This document shows positions 8,503 to 15,492 of a stretch of 64,000 nucleotides of DNA, one piece after another. The position numbers were made by a program, and so were the translations under genes. The notes under the pieces were generated by a model. That model made no database searches. It was not told where the DNA came from and saw only the letters and a program-made list of their open reading frames with translations. Numbering within the stretch: position 1 is the first letter of the stretch; each line of letters begins with the position of its first letter. The stretch is from JBJYIN01 sp046237015. GTDB lineage: Bacteria; Pseudomonadota; Gammaproteobacteria; Enterobacterales; Enterobacteriaceae. The stretch covers positions 90,995 to 154,994 of the forward strand of contig NZ_JBJYIN010000011.1 in assembly GCF_046237015.1 (NCBI RefSeq), given 5' to 3'.

Positions 8503-9395
8503 ATGATAGCTACATTGCGGTTGATTGGGGGTCGACCAACCTGCGTGCCTGGCTGTATCGGGATGGCGTCTGTATCGACAGGGTGCAATCCGAAGCTGGT
8601 GTAACCCGCCTACAGGGACAAACGCCGCAGCAGGTTTTTCAAAATACCCTCGGGCCATGGCAACAGTACAACGTACCGATTGTGATGGCTGGCATGATCG
8701 GCAGCAATGCTGGCTGGCTTTCGGTGCCTTACCTGCCATGCCCGACCCGATTGACGAATGTCGCTCACCAATTGACGCGTGTTGAAGCGGCTAACCCCTT
8801 GTCCGCTTGGATCGTGCCGGGACTGAGTATTGAGACGAGTGACAATTGTAATGTGATGCGCGGCGAGGAAACGCAACTTATCGGCGCATATCGCGAATCT
8901 CCATCGTCGCTCTACCTGATGCCGGGTACTCATTCGAAGTGGGTTCGGGCAGATGGGGATCGCGTTGTGGATTTTCGTACGGTCATGACGGGCGAGCTCC
9001 ACCATTTACTCATGACGCAATCGCTTATCGGCGTGGGATTAAGTGAACAGCAATGCTCACCACAGGCTTTTCAGCAGGGGCTGATACTGGGATTTTCCGA
9101 TGACAATATCATTCGCTGTCTTTTTGAAACCCGGGCGGCGCACGTATTGGGACGACTGGATAAAAGTGCCGTCAGTGACTGGCTTTCGGGGGTACTGATT
9201 GGCAACGAAATATCTCAAATGCAGCGCCAGTATCAAGTTGCGGCAGGGGAGTCCGTTACGCTGATTGGCTCGCCTTCTTTAACGGCACGCTATGAGCAAG
9301 CATTACAAAAAGCGGGATTGCGCTGGCAGTTGCTGGATGGCGATCGGGCTTTTCAAGCAGGTATAAGGAGCATTGTTAATGAGTTGGAATACTAG
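8499..9395 (+). CDS. dgoK: 2-dehydro-3-deoxygalactonokinase
   Basis: A 298-residue kinase that phosphorylates 2-keto-3-deoxygalactonate at C6, the second step of galactonate breakdown. The N-terminal sugar-kinase motif is YIAVDWGSTNLRAWLY, and MPGTHSKWVRA and TGELHHLL are typical of the DgoK family. The ATG overlaps the dgoR stop (ATGA) and its 3' end overlaps dgoA by 17 bases, so the operon is translationally linked. Order and neighbours match E. coli dgo. Confidence 0.95.
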   Translation: MNDSYIAVDWGSTNLRAWLYRDGVCIDRVQSEAGVTRLQGQTPQQVFQNTLGPWQQYNVPIVMAGMIGSNAGWLSVPYLPCPTRLTNVAHQLTRVEAANPLSAWIVPGLSIETSDNCNVMRGEETQLIGAYRESPSSLYLMPGTHSKWVRADGDRVVDFRTVMTGELHHLLMTQSLIGVGLSEQQCSPQAFQQGLILGFSDDNIIRCLFETRAAHVLGRLDKSAVSDWLSGVLIGNEISQMQRQYQVAAGESVTLIGSPSLTARYEQALQKAGLRWQLLDGDRAFQAGIRSIVNELEY

Positions 9396-9996
9396 TCTTC
9401 CCTTAATTGCCATTTTACGCGGCATAACGCCTGAAGAGGTGGTGGAACATGTCGCGGCGTTAGTGGATGCTGGGTTTGATGCCATAGAAATTCCGTTGAA
9501 TTCACCTAACCCTTACCAAAGTATTCAGTTGGCGGTTGAGCACTTTGGCGATCGCGCATTGATTGGGGCCGGAACGGTATTGGAGCCCGATAGCGTTGAT
9601 AAATTGCACGCGATTGGCAGCAAACTGGTCGTCACGCCTAACATCAGCCCGGATGTGATCCGTCGTGCGGTTGAGTGTGGCATGACGGTTTGCCCTGGGT
9701 GTGCGACGGCGACGGAAGCGTTTGCTGCCCTGAATGCAGGTGCCCGATCGTTGAAAATCTTCCCGTCATCGGCATACGGGCCGGACTATATCAAGGCGCT
9801 GAAAGCGGTACTGCCAAAAGATGTCTCGGTTTTCGCCGTAGGGGGTGTCACCCCGGAAAACCTCAATGACTATCTTCGTGCGGGTTGCATTGGTGCTGGA
9901 TTAGGTAGCGACCTGTATCGCGCCGGTCAGTCGGTTGATGCGACGGCACAAAAAGCCCATGCATTTGTTAAAGCCTATAAGGATGCTGTTTTATGA
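9379..9996 (+). CDS. dgoA: 2-dehydro-3-deoxy-6-phosphogalactonate aldolase
   Basis: A 205-residue class I aldolase of the KDPG/KDPGal family. It cleaves KDPGal to pyruvate and glyceraldehyde 3-phosphate. Key residues are the Glu in FDAIEIPLNSP and the Schiff-base Lys in RSLKIFPSS. The NSP signature after the Glu points to KDPGal rather than KDPG aldolase, which normally has LRT. The ATG at 9379 has AAGGAG eight bases upstream; an in-frame TTG six bases earlier is not preferred. Its stop overlaps dgoD (ATGA). Confidence 0.94.
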   Translation: MSWNTSLPLIAILRGITPEEVVEHVAALVDAGFDAIEIPLNSPNPYQSIQLAVEHFGDRALIGAGTVLEPDSVDKLHAIGSKLVVTPNISPDVIRRAVECGMTVCPGCATATEAFAALNAGARSLKIFPSSAYGPDYIKALKAVLPKDVSVFAVGGVTPENLNDYLRAGCIGAGLGSDLYRAGQSVDATAQKAHAFVKAYKDAVL

Positions 9997-11141
9997 AAAT
10001 TACCAAACTAACGACATACCGATTACCGCCGCGCTGGATGTTTTTGAAAATTGAGACGGATGAGGGGATTGTTGGCTGGGGTGAGCCGGTGATTGAAGGC
10101 AGAGCGCGTACGGTTGAAGCTGCCGTTCATGAGCTTTCTGATTATCTGATCGGTCAGGACCCGGCTCGAATTAACGATATCTGGCAAGTTCTTTATCGTG
10201 CCGGTTTTTATCGCGGTGGCCCGATTTTAATGAGCGCCATTGCCGGTATCGATCAAGCCCTGTGGGACATTAAAGGCAAGGCGCTAGGCGTCCCGGTCTA
10301 TCAATTATTGGGAGGCTTGGTACGCGATAAAATTAAAGCTTATAGCTGGGTTGGCGGCGATCGTCCTTCCGATGTGATTGAGGGGATTAAAAAGCTGACA
10401 GACATTGGTTTTGATACCTTCAAACTAAATGGCTGTGAGGAAATGGGCATTATTGATAATGCGAGAAAAGTGGATGCGGCCGTTGCCGTCGTCGCTGAGA
10501 TTCGCGAGGCCTTTGGTAACAAGATCGAGTTTGGTCTGGATTTCCACGGACGCGTTGATGCGCCGATGGCGAAAATTTTGATTAAGGAGTTGGAACCCTA
10601 TCGTCCGCTCTTTATTGAAGAGCCGGTATTGGCTGAGCAGGCGGAATACTATCCTCGTCTGGCTGCGCAAACCCATCTGCCGATTGCAGCGGGTGAGCGT
10701 ATGTTCTCTCGCTTCGATTTCAAGCGTGTGCTTGCGGATGGTGGTTTGGCTATTATTCAGCCCGATCTGTCTCATGCTGGCGGGATTACGGAGTGCTTTA
10801 AAATTGCCGCGATGGCGGAATCTTATGATGTTGCACTGGCTCCGCACTGTCCACTTGGCCCAATTGCATTAGCGGCTTGCCTACATTTGGATTTTGTTTC
10901 TCGTAATGCGGTATTCCAGGAGCAAAGTATGGGCATTCATTATAATAAAGGTGCCGAGTTATTGGACTACGTTACGAATAAAGAAGACTTTACTATGACG
11001 GACGGCCATTTCTATCCCTTAAATAAACCTGGTCTTGGCGTAGAAATTAATGAGGAGTTGGTGATTGAGCGAAGTAAAAATGCACCGGACTGGCGTAATC
11101 CGGTATGGCGTTACCCCGATGGTGCGGTAGCCGAGTGGTAA
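9993..11141 (+). CDS. dgoD: D-galactonate dehydratase
   Basis: A 382-residue enolase-superfamily enzyme that dehydrates D-galactonate to 2-keto-3-deoxygalactonate, the first step of the pathway. Metal ligands and catalytic residues are visible in GLDFHGRVD (Asp and the catalytic His), FIEEPVL (Glu), AGERMFSR (Glu) and LAPHCPLGP (second catalytic His). Length equals E. coli DgoD. It is the fourth gene of the operon. It is separated from dgoT by 574 bases that include an ERIC element, unlike the tight packing upstream. Confidence 0.96.
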   Translation: MKITKLTTYRLPPRWMFLKIETDEGIVGWGEPVIEGRARTVEAAVHELSDYLIGQDPARINDIWQVLYRAGFYRGGPILMSAIAGIDQALWDIKGKALGVPVYQLLGGLVRDKIKAYSWVGGDRPSDVIEGIKKLTDIGFDTFKLNGCEEMGIIDNARKVDAAVAVVAEIREAFGNKIEFGLDFHGRVDAPMAKILIKELEPYRPLFIEEPVLAEQAEYYPRLAAQTHLPIAAGERMFSRFDFKRVLADGGLAIIQPDLSHAGGITECFKIAAMAESYDVALAPHCPLGPIALAACLHLDFVSRNAVFQEQSMGIHYNKGAELLDYVTNKEDFTMTDGHFYPLNKPGLGVEINEELVIERSKNAPDWRNPVWRYPDGAVAEW

Positions 11142-11500
11142 AGATATAGCTTTATACCCCAGCGGGAATAACGATATTAATCGATGATTCACACAATGTA
11201 GCGTTATATTGTGCGTCTTTTATTGGCGGTAATGATACCTGTCATATTTAAGACTGTGTGGGTCTTAACCTGTTGAGACGATACTAATCAATATTACGTT
11301 GGGGTATTAATGCGATCGTTTTTCTTGGTTATTAAAGAATAAGATGAATCATTATCTGTAGTGAAAATAATAACCTTGTATTTATTGTGATGTTCAAGGG
11401 GAATTAACGGTAATGTAAAAATAGACCACCTGCTGGTGTTGTTTATATACCAACATATCTGACAGAACGATATTACTGCCAGTGTTGAAAAAAATAAATA
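11142..11500 (+). other. AT-rich spacer dgoD-dgoT, no gene seen
   Basis: This 359-base stretch precedes the ERIC element. It contains a weak hairpin near 11249-11265 (AAGAC with GTCTT). An open frame of 72 codons on the minus strand (11294-11512) has no start signal or recognisable protein. It may hold a separate dgoT promoter, but none is convincing. Confidence 0.4.
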
Positions 11501-11698
11501 TATACCCGTCATACTTCAAGTTGCATGTGCGTTGGCTGCGTTCAGTCACCCGAATCACTTACTCAAGTAAGCTCATCGGGATGAAATGAGAGACATCCTG
11601 TCTCTCACCTGAGGCCAGCTAAAGGCTGGTCAAATTCGTTCCTGACGAATTTGTCCTTCGCTTGCCGCCTTCCTGAAACTTGAATTATTTAGGGTATA
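11501..11698 (+). repeat. ERIC element, 198-bp form
   Basis: Ends are TATACCCGTCATACTTCAAG and CTTGAATTATTTAGGGTATA. The core contains ACCCGAATCACTTACTCAAG and TAAGCTCATCGGGAT, which matches the ERIC consensus. Compared with the canonical 127-bp form it carries a 71-bp insert of three hairpins (GAGAGACA..TGTCTCTC, GGCCAGC..GCTGGTC, AAATTCGT..ACGAATTT). It ends 17 bases before dgoT, so it is transcribed within the dgo operon leader of dgoT. Confidence 0.9.
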
Positions 11699-11715
11699 GA
11701 TAACAGGAATATAAG

Positions 11716-13005
11716 ATGGATATGACATTAACTGCCCGACCTACAAAACGGCGTTATCTGACACTATTGATGATTTTTATTACGGTAGTGATCTGTTACG
11801 TTGACCGGGCCAATCTGGCTGTGGCTTCTGCACACATTCAGGAAGAATTCGGTATTAGTAAAACACAGATGGGATATATTTTCTCTGCCTTTGCCTGGAC
11901 ATATACTTTATGTCAGATTCCCGGCGGCTGGTGCCTCGACCGCGTCGGATCGAAAATGACGTATTTCATTGCTATTATGGGATGGTCAATTGCGACATTA
12001 TTACAGGGGTTTGCCACAGGGCTCGCTTCATTAATTGGTTTACGTGCGGTTACCGGGTTATTTGAAGCTCCCGCATTTCCGACGAATAACCGGATGGTGA
12101 CCAGTTGGTTTCCAGAACAAGAACGTGCTTCTGCCGTTGGTTTCTATACATCTGGTCAATTTGTGGGCTTAGCGTTTTTAACGCCGCTGTTAATTTGGCT
12201 TCAGGAAATATTGAGTTGGCATTGGGTTTTTATTGTTACGGGTGGAATCGGTATCGTCTGGGCATTAATCTGGCATTTTGTCTATCAGCCACCGAAAAAG
12301 AGTAAAGGGATAAATAACGCGGAACTGACATATATTGCCGAAGGTGGCGGTATTATCGATGGTGATGCGCCTTCCGAGAAAAAATCCCGTACGCCATTGA
12401 CGGCGGCCGACTGGAAGTTGGTGTTTAACCGTAAATTGGTTGGCGTCTATATCGGGCAGTTTGCCGTGACATCGACATTGTGGTTCTTCCTGACGTGGTT
12501 TCCTAATTATCTGACACAGGAAAAGCATATCAGTGCGTTAACCGCAGGCTTTATGACCACGGTTCCGTTTCTGGCTGCGTTTTTTGGTGTTTTACTGTCG
12601 GGGTATGTGGCTGATCGACTGGTTCGCAACGGGAAATCCATTGGTTTTGCCCGCAAAACGCCCATCATTTGTGGTTTGCTGATCTCAACCTGCATTATGG
12701 GAGCGAATTATACCAATGATCCGATCTGGATTATGACGCTGATGGCGATTGCATTCTTTGGTAATGGATTTGCTTCTATCACCTGGTCGTTAGTGTCGTC
12801 GTTGGCACCTATTCGGTTGATTGGTCTGACTGGTGGGGTATTCAACTTTGTTGGTGGGTTAGGTGGTATCACCGTGCCGTTAATTATCGGTTATCTGGCT
12901 CAGGATTATGGCTTTGCCCCAGCTCTGACTTATATCGCCGGAGTGGCTTTGGTTGGTGCGCTGTCTTACATTTTCCTGGTTGGCAATGTTGAACGCGTAG
13001 GGTAA
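11716..13005 (+). CDS. dgoT: D-galactonate:H+ symporter (MFS)
   Basis: A 429-residue major-facilitator transporter with twelve predicted helices, of the anion:cation symporter family. It closely resembles E. coli DgoT over its length: YVDRANLAVASAHIQEEFG in helix 1, CQIPGGWCLDRVGS, PAFPTNNRMVTSWFPEQERA and the C-terminal FNFVGGLGGITVPLIIGYLAQ. It imports galactonate for the preceding enzymes. RBS AGGAA lies 7-11 bases before the ATG, just after the ERIC end; an alternative ATG lies two codons downstream. Confidence 0.95.
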   Translation: MDMTLTARPTKRRYLTLLMIFITVVICYVDRANLAVASAHIQEEFGISKTQMGYIFSAFAWTYTLCQIPGGWCLDRVGSKMTYFIAIMGWSIATLLQGFATGLASLIGLRAVTGLFEAPAFPTNNRMVTSWFPEQERASAVGFYTSGQFVGLAFLTPLLIWLQEILSWHWVFIVTGGIGIVWALIWHFVYQPPKKSKGINNAELTYIAEGGGIIDGDAPSEKKSRTPLTAADWKLVFNRKLVGVYIGQFAVTSTLWFFLTWFPNYLTQEKHISALTAGFMTTVPFLAAFFGVLLSGYVADRLVRNGKSIGFARKTPIICGLLISTCIMGANYTNDPIWIMTLMAIAFFGNGFASITWSLVSSLAPIRLIGLTGGVFNFVGGLGGITVPLIIGYLAQDYGFAPALTYIAGVALVGALSYIFLVGNVERVG

Positions 13006-13020
13006 ATACGAAGGGATAAA

Positions 13021-13066
13021 AAACGAACTTTCCTCATATAGGGAAAGTTCGTTTGATTTTTTGATT
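13021..13066. terminator. Bidirectional terminator dgoT / DUF1471 copy 2
   Basis: A 13-bp stem (AAACGAACTTTCC at 13021-13033 with GGAAAGTTCGTTT at 13042-13054) is followed by GATTTTTTG and preceded by AAAAA. It lies between convergent genes, with the same tail as the terminator at 7025. Confidence 0.85.
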
Positions 13067-13073
13067 GATTCTA

Positions 13074-13334
13074 TTAGTTATAAATTACCGCTGTACCGCG
13101 CAGTAGATTATTACCGGTTGCTGAGGTAATGGTATAAGTTTGTGCCCCTGCCTTTTCCGCTTTTTCCGCCAGCTGTGCTTGCAGCGAGCTAAGATCTTTA
13201 GCGCCAGTTACTGAAACAACACCCAGCTTCTGATGCTGTTTAGCCTGTTGTGCATCAATATGTTCAGCAGCGAATGTTCCAAAAGAAACGGTAGCAAGTA
13301 CGATAGCAGCGGCGATGGTTTTTACGTTTTTCAT
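13074..13334 (-). CDS. DUF1471 (YhcN/BhsA-like) small secreted protein, copy 2
   Basis: An 86-residue paralogue of the protein at 7089-7346. It has a signal peptide (MKNVKTIAAAIVLATVSFGTFAA) and the same mature layout: a Gln/Lys-rich N-part, DLSSLQAQLAEKAEKAGA, then TYTITSATGNNLLRGTAVIYN. The central DLSSL..L..KAEKAGA and the end are almost identical between copies, while residues 24-45 differ. Role: probable periplasmic stress or biofilm protein. The gene converges on dgoT and shares an upstream box with copy 1. Confidence 0.9.
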   Translation of the reverse strand: MKNVKTIAAAIVLATVSFGTFAAEHIDAQQAKQHQKLGVVSVTGAKDLSSLQAQLAEKAEKAGAQTYTITSATGNNLLRGTAVIYN

Positions 13335-13376
13335 GATGTCTTATCCTGTTTTGATTTATGAGGTGAAAGGCTATTT

Positions 13377-13410
13377 CCTTTCGATGTGAGGAATATTACG
13401 CCGATGCTTG
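13377..13410 (-). promoter_or_regulatory. Upstream box shared by the two DUF1471 genes
   Basis: CCTTTCGATG, four variable bases, GAATA, then TACGCCGATG occurs here about 45-75 bases upstream of copy 2, and almost the same (CCTTTCGATG..GAATA..TACGCCGAT) upstream of copy 1 at about 7391-7422. It probably marks a common promoter or leader. The function is inferred from conservation only. Confidence 0.45.
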
Positions 13411-13628
13411 TGAGTTAGAAAACGGAGGTTATTGAGATAGTCTTTCTGTTTTTTTGAAAAAGAATTTGGCGTGTTTTTGTACGAGTTGTGCTCAGCTATA
13501 TCGTTCGAATGGTCTGGCTTGTATAGGGTTTCAGTCAGAGGATAAACGCGGCATGGGTTAATTTTTGCCACGGGAATCGGGGATGTGCAATGACATAAAG
13601 CCCCAGATAAAGAGAGTATCGTGCGGGC

Positions 13629-13994
13629 TTAAAGTTGGTTGTGAGTCGGTGAGGGCGATACGGTTTGTGAGTGGGCCGTTTGGTTCTCTTGCTCACTATG
13701 TGAAATTCGTTCACGCATTGAGGTGTTATCGCTTCCTGAACGATAATAATCATAGGGTAGCAACAGCGTATCTGCGACGGCAGAAAAGGGAATATCAAGT
13801 ACGACCAGCGGCATCATGACCCAACTGGTTTCATCATCGCGCAGTATGTTCATACTGGCTCGAGTACCAGAGTAATACCCTTGCTCACCGCCGGTATGTG
13901 TCATGACGCTGGAGCACCCGCTGAGCGATAGGATGCCGCTGCCAGTGATGAGGAAAGAGAGGAAGGCGCTTTTCAGTATGGTCATTTTTAGCAT
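13629..13994 (-). CDS. yidQ: YidQ/YceK-family lipoprotein
   Basis: About 121 residues with a lipoprotein signal peptide ending LSLSGC, then SSVMTHTGGEQGYYSGTRAS and ILDIPFSAVADTLLLPYDYYR-type motifs that match E. coli YidQ (DUF1375). It is an outer- or inner-membrane lipoprotein of unknown function, and its place beside ibpA is the same as in E. coli. The upstream frame to 14078 encodes no signal-like sequence, so the start at 13994 (or 13985) is chosen; neither has a strong RBS. The C-terminal Ser/His/Gln-rich tail is poorly conserved. Confidence 0.85.
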   Translation of the reverse strand: MLKMTILKSAFLSFLITGSGILSLSGCSSVMTHTGGEQGYYSGTRASMNILRDDETSWVMMPLVVLDIPFSAVADTLLLPYDYYRSGSDNTSMRERISHSEQENQTAHSQTVSPSPTHNQL

Positions 13995-14150
13995 GGTATT
14001 GTCTTTGGCCTGAAGATCATATTGCCCAGTCATCAATTTATCTGTCATTACGTCATGGATGCTTATTTCTCGCACCATTGAGTGTATGTGATAACACTCG
14101 TCTTATGAGTGAATTTTGCATGAAAAGCACGAGTTTTTCTTTTCAGGCTA

Positions 14151-14177
14151 TTGAAAGTCTGAGAGGGGTCACCATAT
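14151..14177 (+). promoter_or_regulatory. Probable sigma-32 heat-shock promoter of ibpA
   Basis: TTGAAA (14151-14156), a 13-base spacer, then CACCATAT (14170-14177) resembles the heat-shock consensus CTTGAAA-N13/17-CCCCAT. It lies about 115 bases upstream of the ibpA start. Confidence 0.65.
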
Positions 14178-14199
14178 TGATAGTAAGCCGAACAAGAAG

Positions 14200-14295
14200 G
14201 ATATGCCGTAAGGGTATCTGTTCAGGCTAAAAACCTGTCCTGAGGGAAGGTTGACAATTAATCCTCGCTGAATTTTTTAGGAGGCTGTTTTATGC
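14200..14295 (+). promoter_or_regulatory. ROSE-type RNA thermometer in ibpA leader
   Basis: TCGCT (14265-14269) can pair with the Shine-Dalgarno AGGA (14279-14282) leaving the G bulged, the defining ROSE contact U(U/C)GCU:AGGA, extended by CC/GG outside. A further hairpin CAGG..CCTG lies upstream at 14223-14237. Known ROSE elements melt on heating and free the RBS. Confidence 0.85.
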
Positions 14296-14705
14296 GTAAC
14301 CCCGATTTTTCTCCGCTTTATCGCTCCGCTATTGGTTTTGATCGTCTGTTTAACCTGCTGGAAAGTGGTCAGACGCAAAGCAACGGTGGCTATCCCCCTT
14401 ATAACGTCGAGTTAGTCGACGAAAACCAATATCGTATCGCCATTGCCGTTGCAGGCTTTGCTGAGCAAGAACTGGATATCACCGCCCATGACAATTTGTT
14501 GATTGTCAAAGGGGCGCACGCAGGTGAACAAACCGCGCGTAATTATCTGTATCAAGGCATTGCCGAGCGCAATTTTGAACGCAAATTCCAGTTGGCTGAG
14601 CATATCCAGGTAAAGGGCGCCAATCTGCAAAACGGTTTGTTGTATATCGATCTGGAACGTATTGTGCCGGAAACGATGAAGCCGCGTCGGATTGAAATTA
14701 AATAA
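14292..14705 (+). CDS. ibpA: Small heat-shock protein IbpA
   Basis: A 137-residue alpha-crystallin-type chaperone, the same length as E. coli IbpA and very similar (MRNPDFSPLYRSAIGFDRLF, GGYPPYNVELVDENQYRIAIAVAGF, ending RRIEIK). It binds aggregating proteins and inclusion bodies and hands them to ClpB/DnaK. The C-terminal IEI motif is present. Controlled by a sigma-32-like promoter and a ROSE thermometer directly upstream; ibpB follows about 110 bases later. Confidence 0.97.
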   Translation: MRNPDFSPLYRSAIGFDRLFNLLESGQTQSNGGYPPYNVELVDENQYRIAIAVAGFAEQELDITAHDNLLIVKGAHAGEQTARNYLYQGIAERNFERKFQLAEHIQVKGANLQNGLLYIDLERIVPETMKPRRIEIK

Positions 14706-14734
14706 TCGGTATTGAACCTGGATAAACGTGTGTC

Positions 14735-14818
14735 GTCCGCCGAATGGGGACGAGCCCAGACCCGTATTACTGCGGCTGGGAGACATGGTCTCGCTTCATA
14801 GAAGGAGTAAATATTATG
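14735..14818 (+). promoter_or_regulatory. ROSE-like RNA thermometer in ibpB leader
   Basis: TCGCT (14791-14795) faces AGGA (14803-14806) in a small hairpin CTCGCTT-CATAG-AAGGAG that hides the ibpB RBS. A second hairpin upstream pairs AGCCCAG with CTGGG. Same design as the ibpA leader, so ibpB translation is probably heat-sensing on its own. Confidence 0.8.
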
Positions 14819-15262
14819 CGTAACTATGATTTATCACCACTTTTGCGTCAGTGGATTGGTTTTGACAAATTAGCCAGTGCCATGGGCGGTCAGGAACCGA
14901 TTGAGTTTCCTCCCTATAACATTGAGAAAAAAGACGATAACCATTATCGCATCACGCTGGCGTTGGCCGGTTTTCAGCAAAGTGAGTTGGATATTGAAGT
15001 GGAAGGCCCACGCCTGACGGTGAAAGGCACCCCTACGCCAGCAGAGAAAAAAGTGGAATATCTGCATCAGGGGTTAGTGTTCAAGCCGTTTAACCTGAGC
15101 TTTACTTTGGCAGAGCATTTGCACGTATCGGATGCGCATTTTGAGCTTGGGTTGCTGCATATCGATCTGGTCCGTGATGTGCCAGAAGCGCTGCAACCGC
15201 AGCGGATCGCCATTGGCGGCGGCCAGCCAGCATTAACTCAGTCGCCTGATGATGCGTCATAA
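14816..15262 (+). CDS. ibpB: Small heat-shock protein IbpB
   Basis: A 148-residue paralogue of IbpA with MRNYDLSPLLRQWIGFDKLA, PPYNIEKKDDNHYRITLALAGF and a C-terminal RIAIG variant of the IxI motif. It works with IbpA in sheathing aggregates. The ATG at 14816 is preceded by AAGGAG and follows the thermometer hairpin; the frame extending back to 14744 lies in that structure and is rejected. Confidence 0.96.
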   Translation: MRNYDLSPLLRQWIGFDKLASAMGGQEPIEFPPYNIEKKDDNHYRITLALAGFQQSELDIEVEGPRLTVKGTPTPAEKKVEYLHQGLVFKPFNLSFTLAEHLHVSDAHFELGLLHIDLVRDVPEALQPQRIAIGGGQPALTQSPDDAS

Positions 15263-15292
15263 CCCTTAGCTTTTTCATCTATTGATTATCGA

Positions 15293-15326
15293 TGCCCGTG
15301 GCTTATTTGAGTCACGGGTATTTTTT
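15293..15326 (+). terminator. ibpAB terminator
   Basis: GCCCGTGGC and GTCACGGGT form a stem around 15294-15319 with an 8-10-base loop, followed by ATTTTTTA. Confidence 0.8.
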
Positions 15327-15492
15327 ATGGCGGTTTAGTCCTGTCTATCACGCTTCGGGCTGCCGTTAACGATGTTGAAAATTTTTGTGCTGCCCGCCAC
15401 GTTTCCTCCCGCGCCATTCTGCCAGAATCAATCTTAGTGAGTGTTTTGCTTTGCGTTTCCCAAGAAGATACGTCCGCACAAGGATACAAGGT

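Noticed and set aside
11294..11512. 72-codon minus-strand frame between dgoD and dgoT
   Set aside because: AT-rich by chance; no start signal; runs into the ERIC end.
13371..13571. 66-codon minus-strand frame upstream of DUF1471 copy 2
   Set aside because: It lies across the promoter box of that gene and looks like no protein.
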